A DNA stretch of 64,000 bases from Glandiceps talaboti. Taxonomy: Eukaryota; Hemichordata; Enteropneusta; Spengelidae. Of the stretch, positions 30,401 to 47,452 are shown piece by piece. Position 1 is the stretch's first letter. Each line of letters begins with the position of its first letter. The DNA lies in the NCBI RefSeq assembly GCF_964340395.1, contig NC_135552.1, forward strand, positions 5,379,981-5,443,980, read 5' to 3'. The notes under the pieces were generated by a model, which ran no database searches, was not told the origin of the DNA, and saw only the letters and a list, made by a program, of their open reading frames with translations. Position numbers and translations under genes: made by a program.

Positions 30401-32120
30401 TAATTGTGTGTAACTAGACATGTAAAGAAAACATCATAGTAATTCGTTTTAATAGCACATTATGTTTCCATCGATGAGGTAGTTTTTTTTTACACTTTGT
30501 CGTTGTATATGTCAAGTAATGAATTTGTTTGATTGGTGATATGTATGCCATGGGTCAGACTTTGAATTAGACGAAATGTGTAACTTGTGTAAGTTCACAC
30601 CATTGCATTGTTATATTTAAAACCAATTCATTTTTGCTCTAATGGAATAAAAATCGTTAGAAAATGCCGACTGGATGTCTAGCCACTGGGTTTGTTAAAC
30701 GCATACATAAAAGTTGAATCACCTTGTCGGCATAAACACGTAAATAAAAATATTACATTTAAATATTACCCAATTACCAAGCTTGTAAGAATTAATAATC
30801 TATTTACACAGCAACTGAAATAATGTAAATTTGTCACTCGCTGCGACATGCAAACAGGTTACTGTTATATCATTACCGAGGTCGTTGGAATCATAGAACT
30901 AAAATATCTTGTGTAAAGTGATCATTTTGCCATCATTTTGGCCAAACAGAATGATAGATGTAACAATCGACCAAACTGACTCAGGGGTACTGAAGAACTG
31001 ACAAACTTTATTCAAGATCAACACTTACTCAACATTAACATACATTAGCATAACTAAGCATTGACGTCTTTCAAAGCAAGTGTAGTATGGTGTTTAATGA
31101 CAGGTGTTCAATGACAGCTAATCACTACAATAGAAAAGTAGAGAAATCTAAATGTGTTTAATAACACTACTGGGCCATCGTCTGCTCAGCTGATATGCAT
31201 TTCGCGCCATTTTACGTCAGAAAAAGGGCGTCTATCAAGTGATGAATTACCATCTTGCAGTCAAACTTGGGTAATATTGTAATGAACGACTTTTAAAATG
31301 TACTGCTCATTTTGTAAGCAGTGATAAATTTCGCGCCATTTTCGTAAAGGTAACAATCTTCTGGTTCAGAAATGGCCAAACTGAATTACGAGTTCCCTTA
31401 GAAATAACCGTCTGCGCACCATTTCGCAAAGTTGAAAAAACCCACGCATACAGTCATTTGTTTATAGGGAACCGATGATTTTCGTACAATTTTAACAAGA
31501 AAAGAAAAGAGAATATAAGTTTATATACCATGCACACTGGGGAGGGGGAGGGGTGTGGACGTAAAGCCAGTGTACGTCGCACCTCTTTCGTTACAAATTG
31601 CTGGGGGACCTGTAGTTAAAAAATGTATGATTACTTTTAGTGCAGATGGTAATGGAATATAAAATATTAATCATTGGGGTGGGGGCTAATTTGATTGAGC
31701 GCATGTAATATAATTGGGCTAGGCGCATCTTTTAACCATATATGTTTATAATTAATTCGAAGAATAATTTTTTATTCATCAATGGCGTGAAAAGTGTAAT
31801 ATTTATTTAATAGAACATTCAAAAAGAGTATTTTATACAGTAGAGGTGTGAACAAATTGTAACACATTCACCTTTTCCTTATACTGGCAATGAGGAGAGT
31901 GATCATGAGTGAACACACTCTAATTACATTACAATTGTACCCAGTAAAGTTGAAACAAACCGTCTTCTGGTTCAACAAATATATTAAGTACATCACTACA
32001 TTTTATCGCCTGGTTCAACAAAAATGTTATTAACCTTGCCATACAGCACGTCGCAGGTTACTGTTCACTGGCTCTGTCTCATACAACATCACACGAGCTA
32101 GTGATAAACTTCATATTGTT
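27461..32120. other. Non-coding DNA, 4.7 kb, no gene seen
   Basis: No open frame above 70 codons with any recognisable motif. A C14 tract lies at 29894-29907. No repeats noticed. Confidence 0.5.
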
Positions 32121-32318
32121 CACTTTAAGATAGCAAGGTTGAATGAATGCAGTTTCTTGCTACATTTTGTCTAAAAAATTAAACGAACAAACATCTCACT
32201 GTGCAGACTTCAAAACAGTGGTGCCCAAGTGTCTGGGTCTAGTTGCAGTATGGTTTAATTTGTTGATTTCATTCAAACTAAATGTAGCAAGAAGTTGCGA
32301 CCTTGTTATCTTAAAGTG
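32121..32318. repeat. Imperfect inverted repeat
   Basis: CACTTTAAGATAGCAAGG at the left is matched by CCTTGTTATCTTAAAGTG at the right, and inner TTCTTGCTACATTT by AAATGTAGCAAGAA. The arms are about 45-50 bp with some mismatches, around a roughly 100-bp loop. It looks like an old foldback. Confidence 0.65.
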
Positions 32319-32804
32319 TAGACTGAGCCGTTTCTTACTGGTTTCTGGTTTAACTTATCTAGTCGTCTGACAAAAAACAAAAAATGAAGTACATTTTAAT
32401 CATATTCACAAACCTTCAAAAGTATTTTGTGTTACAATGTATATATATATAGATAATGGTAAATAACACAACTAATTTTATAGTAAAGATCATTGTCACA
32501 CCAGACAATCAATCAATCAATCAATCAGATGAATTTTAGTAAGAGTTATAGTTAAACACCCGACGTTTTGTTTCAAGTCACCTAGCTTCAGAGTTATAAC
32601 GATTATTAGTCTAGCCCATGGTCTCTGTCCGCGCCAAGAGCTATGGTCTAGCAAAGGTTAACTGTAGGGATTAGGGATCACACTAGCGATTCTACCAAAT
32701 ATCACACTTAAGAAGAATTTGTACAATCTATTCTTGACAGGAAAATGCCTTGTAAAAAGGTAACCTGTGAACCCATTCCCAACAAACCAAACTGGATCGA
32801 CCCC

Positions 32805-32830
32805 ACACAAACAAACAAACAAACAAACAA
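32805..32830. repeat. (CAAA)n short microsatellite
   Basis: About six units. Confidence 0.85.
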
Positions 32831-33270
32831 CGATACAGATTGAATACATTAATAACAAGTATCGAATCCTTGAGGAAGGTAAAGATATAGTGAATGAAAA
32901 TTACGAAATTGTAAATCATCTGCTGGGGCTCATTCATGTAGAAAAAATGTTGTGACTGATCGAAGAGATTCTTACATCATTACTACGTAAAACTAATTTA
33001 CATGGGATGTGATTTCAGCTTCTGTGAATACATTAATTAGTTAAAGCGTGTTGACCTCTCACGTTTAACCCTTATGAATCCACTCTATCATTACTTTCCT
33101 GAATATCGAATGGCCAGTCTTTGCAAAATCGTTCTGTTTATGATCATTTCATTAAAAGGGGTATATTTTTATGACATGGTAAATCTTGCAATGTTCATTG
33201 TGAAACTTTCGTCAAATATTCGGCAACGAGACACTATGCCAGGATACGATCATCCTAATTTTGCGGAATA

Positions 33271-33272
<2 letters not shown>

Positions 33273-33338
<66 letters not shown>
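33273..33338. repeat. (TTAC)n microsatellite
   Basis: Sixteen perfect units. Confidence 0.96.
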
Positions 33339-34914
33339 GAAAAAATGATAATACACTTGAACAACAAGACAAAACAAATACTAAATACTGAAATAACCAA
33401 ATTGTTGATATTTACAGTAAATTACACTAAACAAATATTGTCAAAAGCCTCGCAAAAATTCCACTATTCACTTCAGTTACGAACACGTGACAGGAATTAT
33501 ACGAAAAAATGTTTTAAATGTGTTCTTTGTCCAACGGAAAAAAATGTAGTTATATCCTGGCAATGAAGCTGAAATAAGTAAAATACTTAAGTAAACCTTA
33601 GGTGTTAAATTTTATCGATAAGAAAAAAGGTAAATAATTTAAAACGTATAACATGAGAAAATACCCATGGCAGAAATGTATTATTATTGAATAATTTAGT
33701 TAACTAACTAACTAACTAACTATATTAAATATATTCAGTTATTTTGTATAGACGTTCGTTTATATTTTATTTTGTCCTGTTCAAATTCTGTTCCATAATG
33801 TGCTTTCTTTACGTACAAACATGTCTGTTTACATCACCATAGAAACAATGCAATTAGTCAGAGGATTACGTTCCGTAGTAATATGACCACGGTTGCACAC
33901 ATTTTAAGGATCCTAGTGCAGGAAACAGTCACAGAAATTCAAGTGAAGTGCGTTGTGATATTGTTGTTCAAGCCAAATGTTCACACAACCAACCAAACAA
34001 AACCAAACAAACAACCAACCAAACAAACAAACAAACAAACAAACACAAAAAAATTATCTCTAACGAGACAAAAAAGACTTCAAAGCATAATAAACACATA
34101 TAATCACTAAACTACCACAAACAAACATGCACTAATTGATAAACAAAAACAGATAAACAAGAGAGTGTGCCCAAACTAAGTGAAACTTATATTGTATCCA
34201 TGTAATAAATTATCAGAGAGGTATAATACCCAGATGGTTGTGAATACTTTTCAACTTTTGGGAGTTGAAATGAGGAAATAACATGTAGTAATTGTCAGAT
34301 CGGATTTCTATGCTGATGATATAAAATCTATTCTAGTCTTCCGTGCTAAGAAAATTGATCAGCGCTGGCTACATTTGTAACCAATACGTCTCCAAAGCTT
34401 TTAATCATAAGGCCTTTAGTTATGCAAACACCAGATGTGTTGTAATATCCTTTACACGTAATGTAAAGCACCCTCGTGTTTCTAGACACTACTGAATATG
34501 CCGAAGATGCATTGCACGATAATAAGACAGAATTTGAATTTCGCAACGTGTCTTGTTATTCTGAGCAAGAAGCTTTAAGCTGAAACGTTTAGTATCTGTA
34601 ATATAACACATGGAAACAAGCTTAGGAGACGAGACTTCATGAATAGCAATTTCTATCTTCCTTATGCCAAAATACCTATCCATGAGAGAGTCATTACCTT
34701 GTGCTGTTGTGTGGAATACATTAAAGTTTACAATAACTTGGCGCCAACTTGCTGGCTTCTTTTCCTTCAATTTAAACAGTTGGGCTGGTGTGTTTGTCGC
34801 TGTGATAAAGATATGCAACTCATATTATTGAGTTCATAATCCGGATATTTAACCATATTTATAACATCCTATGTAAACCGTTCTGAGATCTGGAGAAATA
34901 ATCAAGATAGACGC
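33339..34914. other. Non-coding DNA with minor repeats
   Basis: Holds a short (AACT)n at 33709-33721 and an (AACC/AAAC)n stretch at 33985-34045. No gene recognised. Confidence 0.45.
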
Positions 34915-35010
34915 GCACACACACACATACATACACACAATAAACACATACACACGCACACACACACACACACACACACTCAAACAAACAAACAAACAAA
35001 CAAACAAACA
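34915..35010. repeat. Compound (CA)n-(CAAA)n microsatellite
   Basis: Interrupted CA run with ACAT units, followed by CAAA units from about 34980. Confidence 0.95.
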
Positions 35011-35544
35011 GAAGAAAAACTCCCAAACAAATGCATGTACACACATACATCACACAGACACAGACACAGATAGATCTGAAATATACATATAGAGATGGAC
35101 AGGAATCTTTCACACAGAGATAGACCGCCAGACAGACAGACCCGTGAACATGTTATACATACAAAAATGTAAGACGTTGGTTATATACAGATAATCATTT
35201 CACAGCCTGGCGACGACCGTTTCATGATTTCTCATTCTGGTATTTATAAAAAGGTGTTGTTGATATAACCTCATTACTTTCATCAATACCTATGTCAACA
35301 ATGTCTATGTTAAGGACACAGTCAATACTATGAATGTGGGAATGGAACCCTGCATATTCTAAGTGCCACACAGTCTTAGTTGTAAATTCAACCATCTCTC
35401 TCCAGTTAAACTTCCGATGTTACAAAAAAGAATTATATCTATCTGGAATATGTACCACCTGAAGATGAAAATAAAAGAATAATATACCAATTAGTACGCA
35501 CTATAACTAGAATCACATGTAAAATGGAGCCGGACCACCTAGAT

Positions 35545-35605
35545 GATATGGAATGAATGGAATTCTTTATTTATTCCTCGTGGTTCTAATGTTCCATTTT
35601 GCTCC
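35545..35605 (-). mobile_element. Candidate LINE 3' tail
   Basis: On the minus strand this reads ACCACGAGGAATAAATAAAG followed by AATTCCATTCATTCCAT, the pattern of a non-LTR retroelement 3' UTR: a polyadenylation-like AATAAA followed by a short tandem tail. No coding part is attached, so it would be a very short 5'-truncated copy. Confidence 0.35.
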
Positions 35606-35863
35606 TTCTTCTGCCTAACAACATCTTCATCTCACGTTCACGATTTTTTGTGAACTGGTAGGCATGTGTCATGAACATGTACCTAACCATTAAACACGTA
35701 TTAGATCACAAATGTATGTCTAGTTATAGGCTTGTAGCATCATCCTCTTGTTTATGGATTCATTAATACACTGTGTGTATAAAAGAGAACATCAAGTGGC
35801 GTGCAGAGTGCTACATCAGACTCTTCTTCAGAAACGTGTAGGCCAAACTAAATTGTTACCAGA

Positions 35864-37640
35864 TTTAAACTGAATGCCTCCCGTAAGGGAATCACTAATT
35901 ATGTAAATAAATTAAACTAAAAAACTATGGTAACAGGCTTTGTTTTTTGGACAAGCGTGCTTTCTTAGGTTAATGTATGTAAGAGTCTATGATACTGCTT
36001 AATTACTAAATATCATTCATTATTCAAAATACTCATTAAAGGAAAAAGTTGTAGCACCAAACCTCATAGGACAGGTGCGTATTATTATGATGTACGTATC
36101 ACATTATGCGAAATTTGAAGCTTTCATTTTTAAGATACAACCTAGTTACCTAAAATCATTAATTATGCAAATTTTTCATTAAAACTAAGCTATATAAAAG
36201 ATTTTATAGGACATATCCGCTTTGTTATGGTTAACGTATGTACTAAATTGTATTGAAATTGAAGTATGCAGTCTTAAGATATAGCCTAATTACCGAAAAT
36301 CATTAATTATGCAAATTATTCATTAACACTGTAAGGTACATCAACTAACTTTATATGACATACACAATTTGTTATGGTTAATGTATGTACTGAATTATAT
36401 TGGAATTGAAGTATGTATTCTTAAGATATAGCCTAATTACCGAAAATAATTAATTATGCAAATTATTCATTAACACTGTACGGTGCATCAACAAACTTGA
36501 TAGGACATATGTGTTTTCTTATGGTTAACGTATGTACTAAATTATATTGGAATTGAAATCATTAATTATGCAAATTATTCATTAACACTGTACGGTGCAT
36601 CAACAAACTTGATAGGACATATGTGTTTTCTTATGGTTAACGTATGTACTAAATTATGTTGAATTTGAAGTATGTATTCTTAAGATATAGCCTAATTACC
36701 AAAAATAATTAATTATGCAAATTATTCGTTAACACTGTAAGGTACATCAACTAACTTTATATGACATACACAATTTGTTATGGTTAATGTATGTACCGAA
36801 ATATATTGGAATTGAAGTATGTATTCTTAAGATATAGCATAATTACCGAAAATCATTAATTATGCAAATTATTCATTAACACTGTACGGTGCCTCAACAA
36901 ACTTGATAGGACATATGTGTTTTCTTATGGTTAACGTATGTACTAAATTATGTTGAATTTGAAGTATGTATTCTTAAGATATAGCCTAATTACCAAAAAA
37001 TAATTAATTATGCAAATTATTCATTAACACTGAAAGGTACACCAACAAGCTTTACAGGACATATGTGATTGTTATGGTTAACGTGTGTACTGAATTATAT
37101 TGGAATTGAAGTATGTATTCTTAAGATATAGCCTAATTACCGAAAATCATTAATTATGCAAATTATTCATTAACACTGTACGGTGCGTCAACAAACTTGA
37201 TAGGACGTATGTGTTTTCTTATGGTTAACGTATGTACTAAATTATGTTGAATTTGAAGTATGTATTCTTAAGATATAGCCTAATTACCAAAACTAATTAA
37301 TTATGCAAATAATTCATTAACGCCGTAAGATACATCAACGAATTTTATAGGACATATGTATGTTGTTATAACGAATATACTAAATTATATTGAAATTGAA
37401 GTTGATTTCATTAATATGCAAATTTCTCTAATTAAACATTAACAGATCTGGCTCAAAACCTAATCAGGTCTAGCTATTACCCTAAAGAATATATATTTCA
37501 AATTTCATTACAATTGAGCCAGCCGATTTTTAGAAAATGATGACACAGACACACAGACAGACAGACAGACAGACACACGGACAGACACACAGACACACCT
37601 TCCCCTTTTAATACCTCCCGTACCCTTACGGGAGGTAAAA
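35864..37640 (+). mobile_element. 147-bp-monomer repeat element, copy 2 (intact array)
   Basis: Begins TTTAAACTGAATGCCTCCC and ends in a small hairpin, ACCTCCCGTA then CCCTTACGGGAGGT. The core (about 36110-37430) is a tandem array in which the octamer ATGCAAAT starts at 36165, 36309, 36456, 36568, 36715, 36862, 37010, 37156, 37303 and 37416. Most spacings are 146-148 bp. Two are 112-113 bp because a CTTAAGATATAGCCTAATTA box is missing. Each monomer has TTAATTATGCAAAT followed by TATTCATTAA in most units. The right part repeats the order seen in copy 1: AAAACCTAATCAGGTCTAGC, then a CAGCCGATTT block, then (CAGA)n. It ends about 105 bp before the first GRDP exon boundary I can see. Confidence 0.88.
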
Positions 37641-37746
37641 ATGAAAGAAATTAATTGTGTAGTATAGCCTTAACCGTAAAACATAAATGGCCTGCATACA
37701 TATTGACTATATGATCACGAAAGTACTTTACTATTTTGTCTTCCAG

Positions 37747-37763
37747 AAAACCAGAATGTAAAG
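37747..37763 (+). promoter_or_regulatory. Probable 3' splice acceptor and start-stop uORF before the GRDP start codon
   Basis: TTTTGTCTTCCAG ending at 37746 is a good pyrimidine-rich acceptor, implying that this 17-nt leader is spliced to an upstream non-coding exon I cannot locate. A second possible acceptor ends at 37754. The leader contains ATG directly followed by TAA (37756-37761), a minimal start-stop uORF that ends 2 nt before the main ATG (37764). In other eukaryotes such elements lower or condition translation; here that role is inference. Confidence 0.5.
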
Positions 37764-39992
37764 ATGGCGTCATACACTATTGATGATCCCAAATTACAAA
37801 CACTAGTTGCCAAGGCAACAGAGGACGGCAGAAGATACAAGCCAAAAGATATAAGGATAAGCATTGATCTAGTTGATGCAGCATTAAAACAATTGGTCTT
37901 CTTGGACCAGGTTAATGCCCATCCATGTCTTTCCGACAACCATGCAGTTATCCTGAATGCCATTCGTAGGTATGAAACGTTATGGCTCCCTCTGGTGGCA
38001 AAACATCCATCACCTGACCTAGTGGCACCACTGGATGTTGAATGGATATGGCACGTCCACATGCTGGCCCCTCAAGAGTATGAAAAGGACTGTATGGCGT
38101 TGGTTAATGCGTTTGTTGACCACAAACTACATAATGCAAGAGCTAGAAATGAGGGGCTGAATAAAGCCTGGAAGATATGGCAGAGCTTATATCCGAATGA
38201 GCCATTTGAAGTAACTATTGAATTGCCACCATCATCCATAAAATTCGACTATGAAAGCAAGATTGGATATGACCTGAAGGCAGCTGTGCAGCGACAGAAG
38301 CTATTTTATTACCAGGTCAGCCTTCCACATTATTACAGTAAGACCTTCTTGAAAAATGGCTTACAGAGGTACAAGAAGCTTCTATACTTGAAGAAATGCA
38401 ACCCTAAGCTGTTCCTTGTTCCTTGTTATGATATGGATCTTATCTGGCATTCTCATCAACTACACCCTCGCATCTACAAGACTGAGACATCAGCCATATT
38501 GGGCAAGCCCTTCAACCATGACGACTCTGTCAATGACCGAGGTGTAGGATCCAAGCTCTTCACCTCTGATGTCATGACTAGACACCTCTGGAAAGCAGCA
38601 TTTGATGAGGACTTTGCCGTCTATGGTACCATGTACAGAGGAAACCCACCCACTGGATTAAAGGAACTTAACTACCACAATCGTTTGATTCTTCCTACAA
38701 AGATCTGTAAAGTATATATTGACCGAATTGCTATTGAGCGGCCAATAGAGCAAAGGCGTTTCATCTTGACATGTAAGATTGGTGGCGGCTCATTCAAAGT
38801 TCTTAAATTGAAAGGTTCTCAGCAAATGTGGGAAGCGAAACCAACCAATGGTGTGTCTGGTGGAGGACTCGCAAGATTCACTTTCAATACTGCTAAACAT
38901 TCATCTTTGGTGTTCAAATTGACGACCCCTGGTGCCTTCTGTTCATCAGGAAATCTACTTGGCTTGGCCACCCTTGAGTTCCGGAAGGTTCTGGATGAAT
39001 TGCTTATCCATGGTGGTGGGAGTGAAACATACACTCTCCCTCTCATGCTGGACAACAACCACCAGAGCACCAACTCCATTACTGTAACATTCAGAACGGA
39101 ATCATCTTTTAAGGAAGGAGAATCCTATCTAAATGTCGGCATTGGGAAGTATGAAGTACCTCCACAGCTAACACAAGAGTCGTCCACATATCTACCAAAT
39201 CCAGTCAGCACAAAGCTATCTACAGGCATGGTTGAAGCAAAACACAGGTAATGATTGCCCCGTCGTCTTATAATTCCCTGTTATTTCTGATAATCACAAA
39301 TCAACATTTTTGTAATGTTTTAATTTTTACATTTCTCATTCACTTTAAAACCACTCATGGTCAATCCACCTAGTTGTCTATTTTTCATCGATAGATTTAC
39401 TGAAAACTTTCTTACATATAAATAACAAGAGGTGCATGGTTGTTGTAATGTCAATTCAAATTGAATGTGATGAATATATCATAATATGGTAAAGCATACT
39501 TTTCCAAAACAAAATAGAGTGGAGATATAAACTAAACATTTGAATTACCAATCAATATCATTGGATAATTTACAACACTGAACAGAAGGAATGTCCTTAT
39601 AGGGCTGATGAAGAATCAGTATAATTCCACTTTCTAAACTCAAGACAGACTACATACTTTCACTTTTAACTGAAATTCTGACATGCGACTATCATTCTGA
39701 TTATAGAATAAACAATCACTATAACTGCCATGTGCTCACAGTTCGGATTATGCACTGCCCTCCAATGAAGTTTTCAGTGATAGAGGTATTCGATAACAAA
39801 GATAATCTAACTGCAGTTTCTCAAATTGTTGGGAGTGACACTTTCCCAAAAGCTAAGCAGGTAAGCCTAAACCTAGGCCTAAGTATAAATGATACAATTA
39901 TATATATATATATTCAGGGTAGAAGAAATCAAGTAGGGTTTTTCGTCTCTACAAGCCTGTTTCAGGAGTAAATCACTCGTCAGGAGATGCTG

Positions 39993-40036
<44 letters not shown>

Positions 40037-41502
40037 GTATATGTTGTATATATAGAGATAGTGAGAGTGAGAGACAGACATAGACAGAGTTATAATATAC
40101 CTAGTGATAATGCTGTGCCATGATTCGTTAGAATCAGTCACGTGATAGGAAAATAGAATGACTATTTCCCTAGGGATATAGTTCCATCAACTTTTACATG
40201 GTCAAGTGACCACCGCGCGTTCACAGCAGGTCAAAATGGAAGCTTCTGACGATGTCGTCTGCCACCGCGAGTTCACAGCATGAGGTATATTATAAAACAC
40301 ATATTGCCTGGCCTATATTCGGGCTATAGCACCCGTTCATTATCTCCTCGTGACTGTGAGTTACCAGAATCACATGCTATTTCCCGAGGCCAAAGGCCGA
40401 GGGATATATAATGTGATTCTGGTAACTCTCAGTCCCTCGGGTGTAATAAACGGGTGCTATAGCCCGAATATAGGCCAGGCAGTATGTGTTCAATATACAT
40501 TCAAATACAGAGATAGAAAAAGAAGGGAGGCAAACAGGCAGGTAATTTGAAGGATATACTATTGGCAGGGGTTGTAGGAAGTGACAACCAAGAAAATGAC
40601 AGATAACTCAGTTTGAGGGGTAGGGAGATACTAGTAGCATCGGGGAAGACAGGAGTTAGAAATTTGGAAGGGAGGGAAATGGAGTGAATGGGTAGACATA
40701 TCTTGAATTTTACCTGATCATCATCGTAATACAAAAGTCCAACTTTAACACCTATTTATTTTCTAACACCATCTAGATAACAGACGTTGGATTCGGGGTT
40801 TCCCTCGATCCTACATTAGGTGAGCGAGCAATGCTCATAAAGGGGCCAACAGATGACTGGGGAGTGTGTGTTGGTAGATGGGAAGGGTTCCGTAGAGGTG
40901 TGGCAGGAGTTCCTGGTGATAAGATTGCACGGCGACGCGGTGTGCCTGGAACTCCAGGAAGTCCGGGATGGTTGGAAGCACAGTTTTATAATCTACAGCA
41001 GTGTTATGAAGTAGAAATCGAGCGAAGTGGTGACACATTTCGGCTGGGTAACAAGGTCTGTTTGGATGTAAGAACGGGCCAGGTCAAAGTTGGCAAGAAT
41101 GAGCGGGATGCACCTCAAGTTGTAGCATTAGCTTTCACTATTGGTGTACTTCATATAATGTGTCAGCCAAAGTCACGACAACCAATCAACTACAAAGACA
41201 AGCCACGTTCTTTAGACCCAGATACTATGCTATTTCTTCTGGCTGCAGGATATTGGTGTCATGTTCCCTATCACCCTCTATATCAATCATCATCCCACGG
41301 TTTGGCAGGCAGTGATTTAGGCAATGGTGGTGCTGATACTTATGATGACTGCTATGGCGCAGAAGATTTTGATGCCGGGGATAGCGGTGGATGTGGTGGC
41401 TGCGGTGGATGCGGTGGCTGCGGAGGGTGTGGTGGGTGTGGGGGTTGTGGAGGAGGTGGCGGATGCGGTGGTTGTGGGGGCTGTGGAGGGTGTGGTGGGT
41501 AA
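37764..41502 (+). CDS. Glycine-rich domain-containing protein (GRDP/DUF1399 family), three coding exons
   Basis: Coding exons are 37764-39247, 39707-39860 and 40777-41502, giving 787 residues. Donors are AG/GTAATG and CAG/GTAAGC; acceptors are TTATAG/A and ATCTAG/A. The first junction splits an Arg codon (AG/A) and the second is phase 0. Only these joints keep the frame. The N-terminal half is the DUF1399-type region, with two copies of a Trp-His-x-His signature: DVEWIWHVH (residues 91-99) and DMDLIWHSH (223-231), each followed by a conserved Pro and Tyr. The C-terminal part ends in 36 residues of Cys-Gly-Gly repeats with 11 cysteines, resembling the Gly-rich tail of plant GRDPs. Biochemical function is unknown; plant members are linked to development and stress responses. 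The His pairs and Cys tail could bind metal (inference). No signal peptide or membrane segment is seen, so it is probably cytosolic or nuclear. It is the only multi-exon gene I can model in the window. The first exon starts 105 bp after a repeat element. Confidence 0.86.
39248..39706 (+). other. GRDP intron 1
   Basis: 459 bp, GT-AG. A second AG at 39741 lies within exon 2: splicing there would shift the frame to an early stop, whereas use of the AG at 39706 keeps the reading frame and gives a sensible Asn-rich start of exon 2. Confidence 0.8.
39917..39994. repeat. Half copy of the GTAGAAGAAA foldback family
   Basis: GGTAGAAGAAATCAAGTAGG, then GTCTCTACAAGCCTGTTTC and the loop CAGGAGATG, match the left arm and loop of the hairpin at 15471-15624. 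The right arm is absent, and an AT microsatellite (39992-40034) starts where it should be. Confidence 0.8.
40297..40490. repeat. Foldback (inverted repeat), TTTCCCGAGG family, large copy
   Basis: The left arm begins ACACATATTGCCTGGCCTAT and is answered by ATAGGCCAGGCAGTATGTGT at the right end. The arms also share CGGGCTATAGCACCCGTT and GTTACCAGAATCACAT with few mismatches. The centre is CTATTTCCCGAGGCC. It shares the core and outer arm with the foldback at 3695-3784. Confidence 0.88.
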
Positions 41503-42002
41503 GGGGCAATCGAACAATTTTACTTGGTTTGCAATATATTTGTAATGTGACGATAAGAATGAATGATACAGTGACCAAGGTTCACATTTAGACTTCAGTC
41601 ACCTGAAATCAAGTACACATTAAGCAACCTTGAATAATCCAATACGACTACTCATGGTCACGATTCATTCTGTATCATATATGTTGAATATAATACCAAT
41701 TCTGACATTAATGTATCGCTAGCTGTTTTCCAATGGAAGAACTAGACACAGCTTGATAATTCAAAGTTATGTTTTTGAAGCAAATTCTCGCAGCAAAAAA
41801 GGTCCTCTTCATTTCCCATAAATTGTGACTATCATAGTGTGGGAACTATATAGGAACACTAACTTTGATCCTTTACCATAACAAATGTATGTAAGAGATA
41901 TTTTGTTAGGACCAATGACTTGTTTAATTATAGAACTAGAGCAGTCGATGGCTCTCACTCAAATAATCTCCCATTACAATTGCCTTGTGACACATATGAC
42001 AA

Positions 42003-42019
42003 AATAAAAACTTAATAAA
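42003..42019 (+). terminator. Candidate polyadenylation signals of the GRDP gene
   Basis: Two AATAAA hexamers (42003-42008 and 42014-42019) lie about 500 bp after the stop codon, in an AT-rich stretch. Another AATAAA occurs at 42364-42369. Which one is used cannot be decided here. Confidence 0.4.

Positions 42020-47452
<5,433 letters not shown>

Larger units (their letters stand above)
39861..40776 (+). other. GRDP intron 2, with two foldback repeats
   Basis: 916 bp, GT-AG. It contains a half foldback (39917-39994) flanked by AT runs and a large palindrome (40297-40490). Inverted repeats inside an intron could fold in the pre-mRNA, but no effect can be read from sequence. Confidence 0.8.

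Noticed and set aside
36110-37430. CRISPR-like array
   Set aside because: Monomers are tandem and similar over their full length, with no unique spacers, in eukaryotic DNA.
37715-38062. Minus-strand 115-codon frame opposite GRDP exon 1
   Set aside because: Shadow of the real coding strand; no domain.
39742-39860. Acceptor at 39741 (CTCACAG) as the start of GRDP exon 2
   Set aside because: Joined to the exon 1 end at 39247 it gives an early stop. The AG at 39706 keeps the frame, with VRIMHCPPMKF in the expected family register.
40831-41502. A separate glycine/cysteine-rich gene starting at 40831
   Set aside because: The frame is open from a good acceptor at 40776 and continues the GRDP protein in phase; the Met is internal.
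41225-41591. His-rich and Ala/Thr-rich frames over the CGG-repeat region
   Set aside because: They are other-frame readings of the repetitive GRDP tail.
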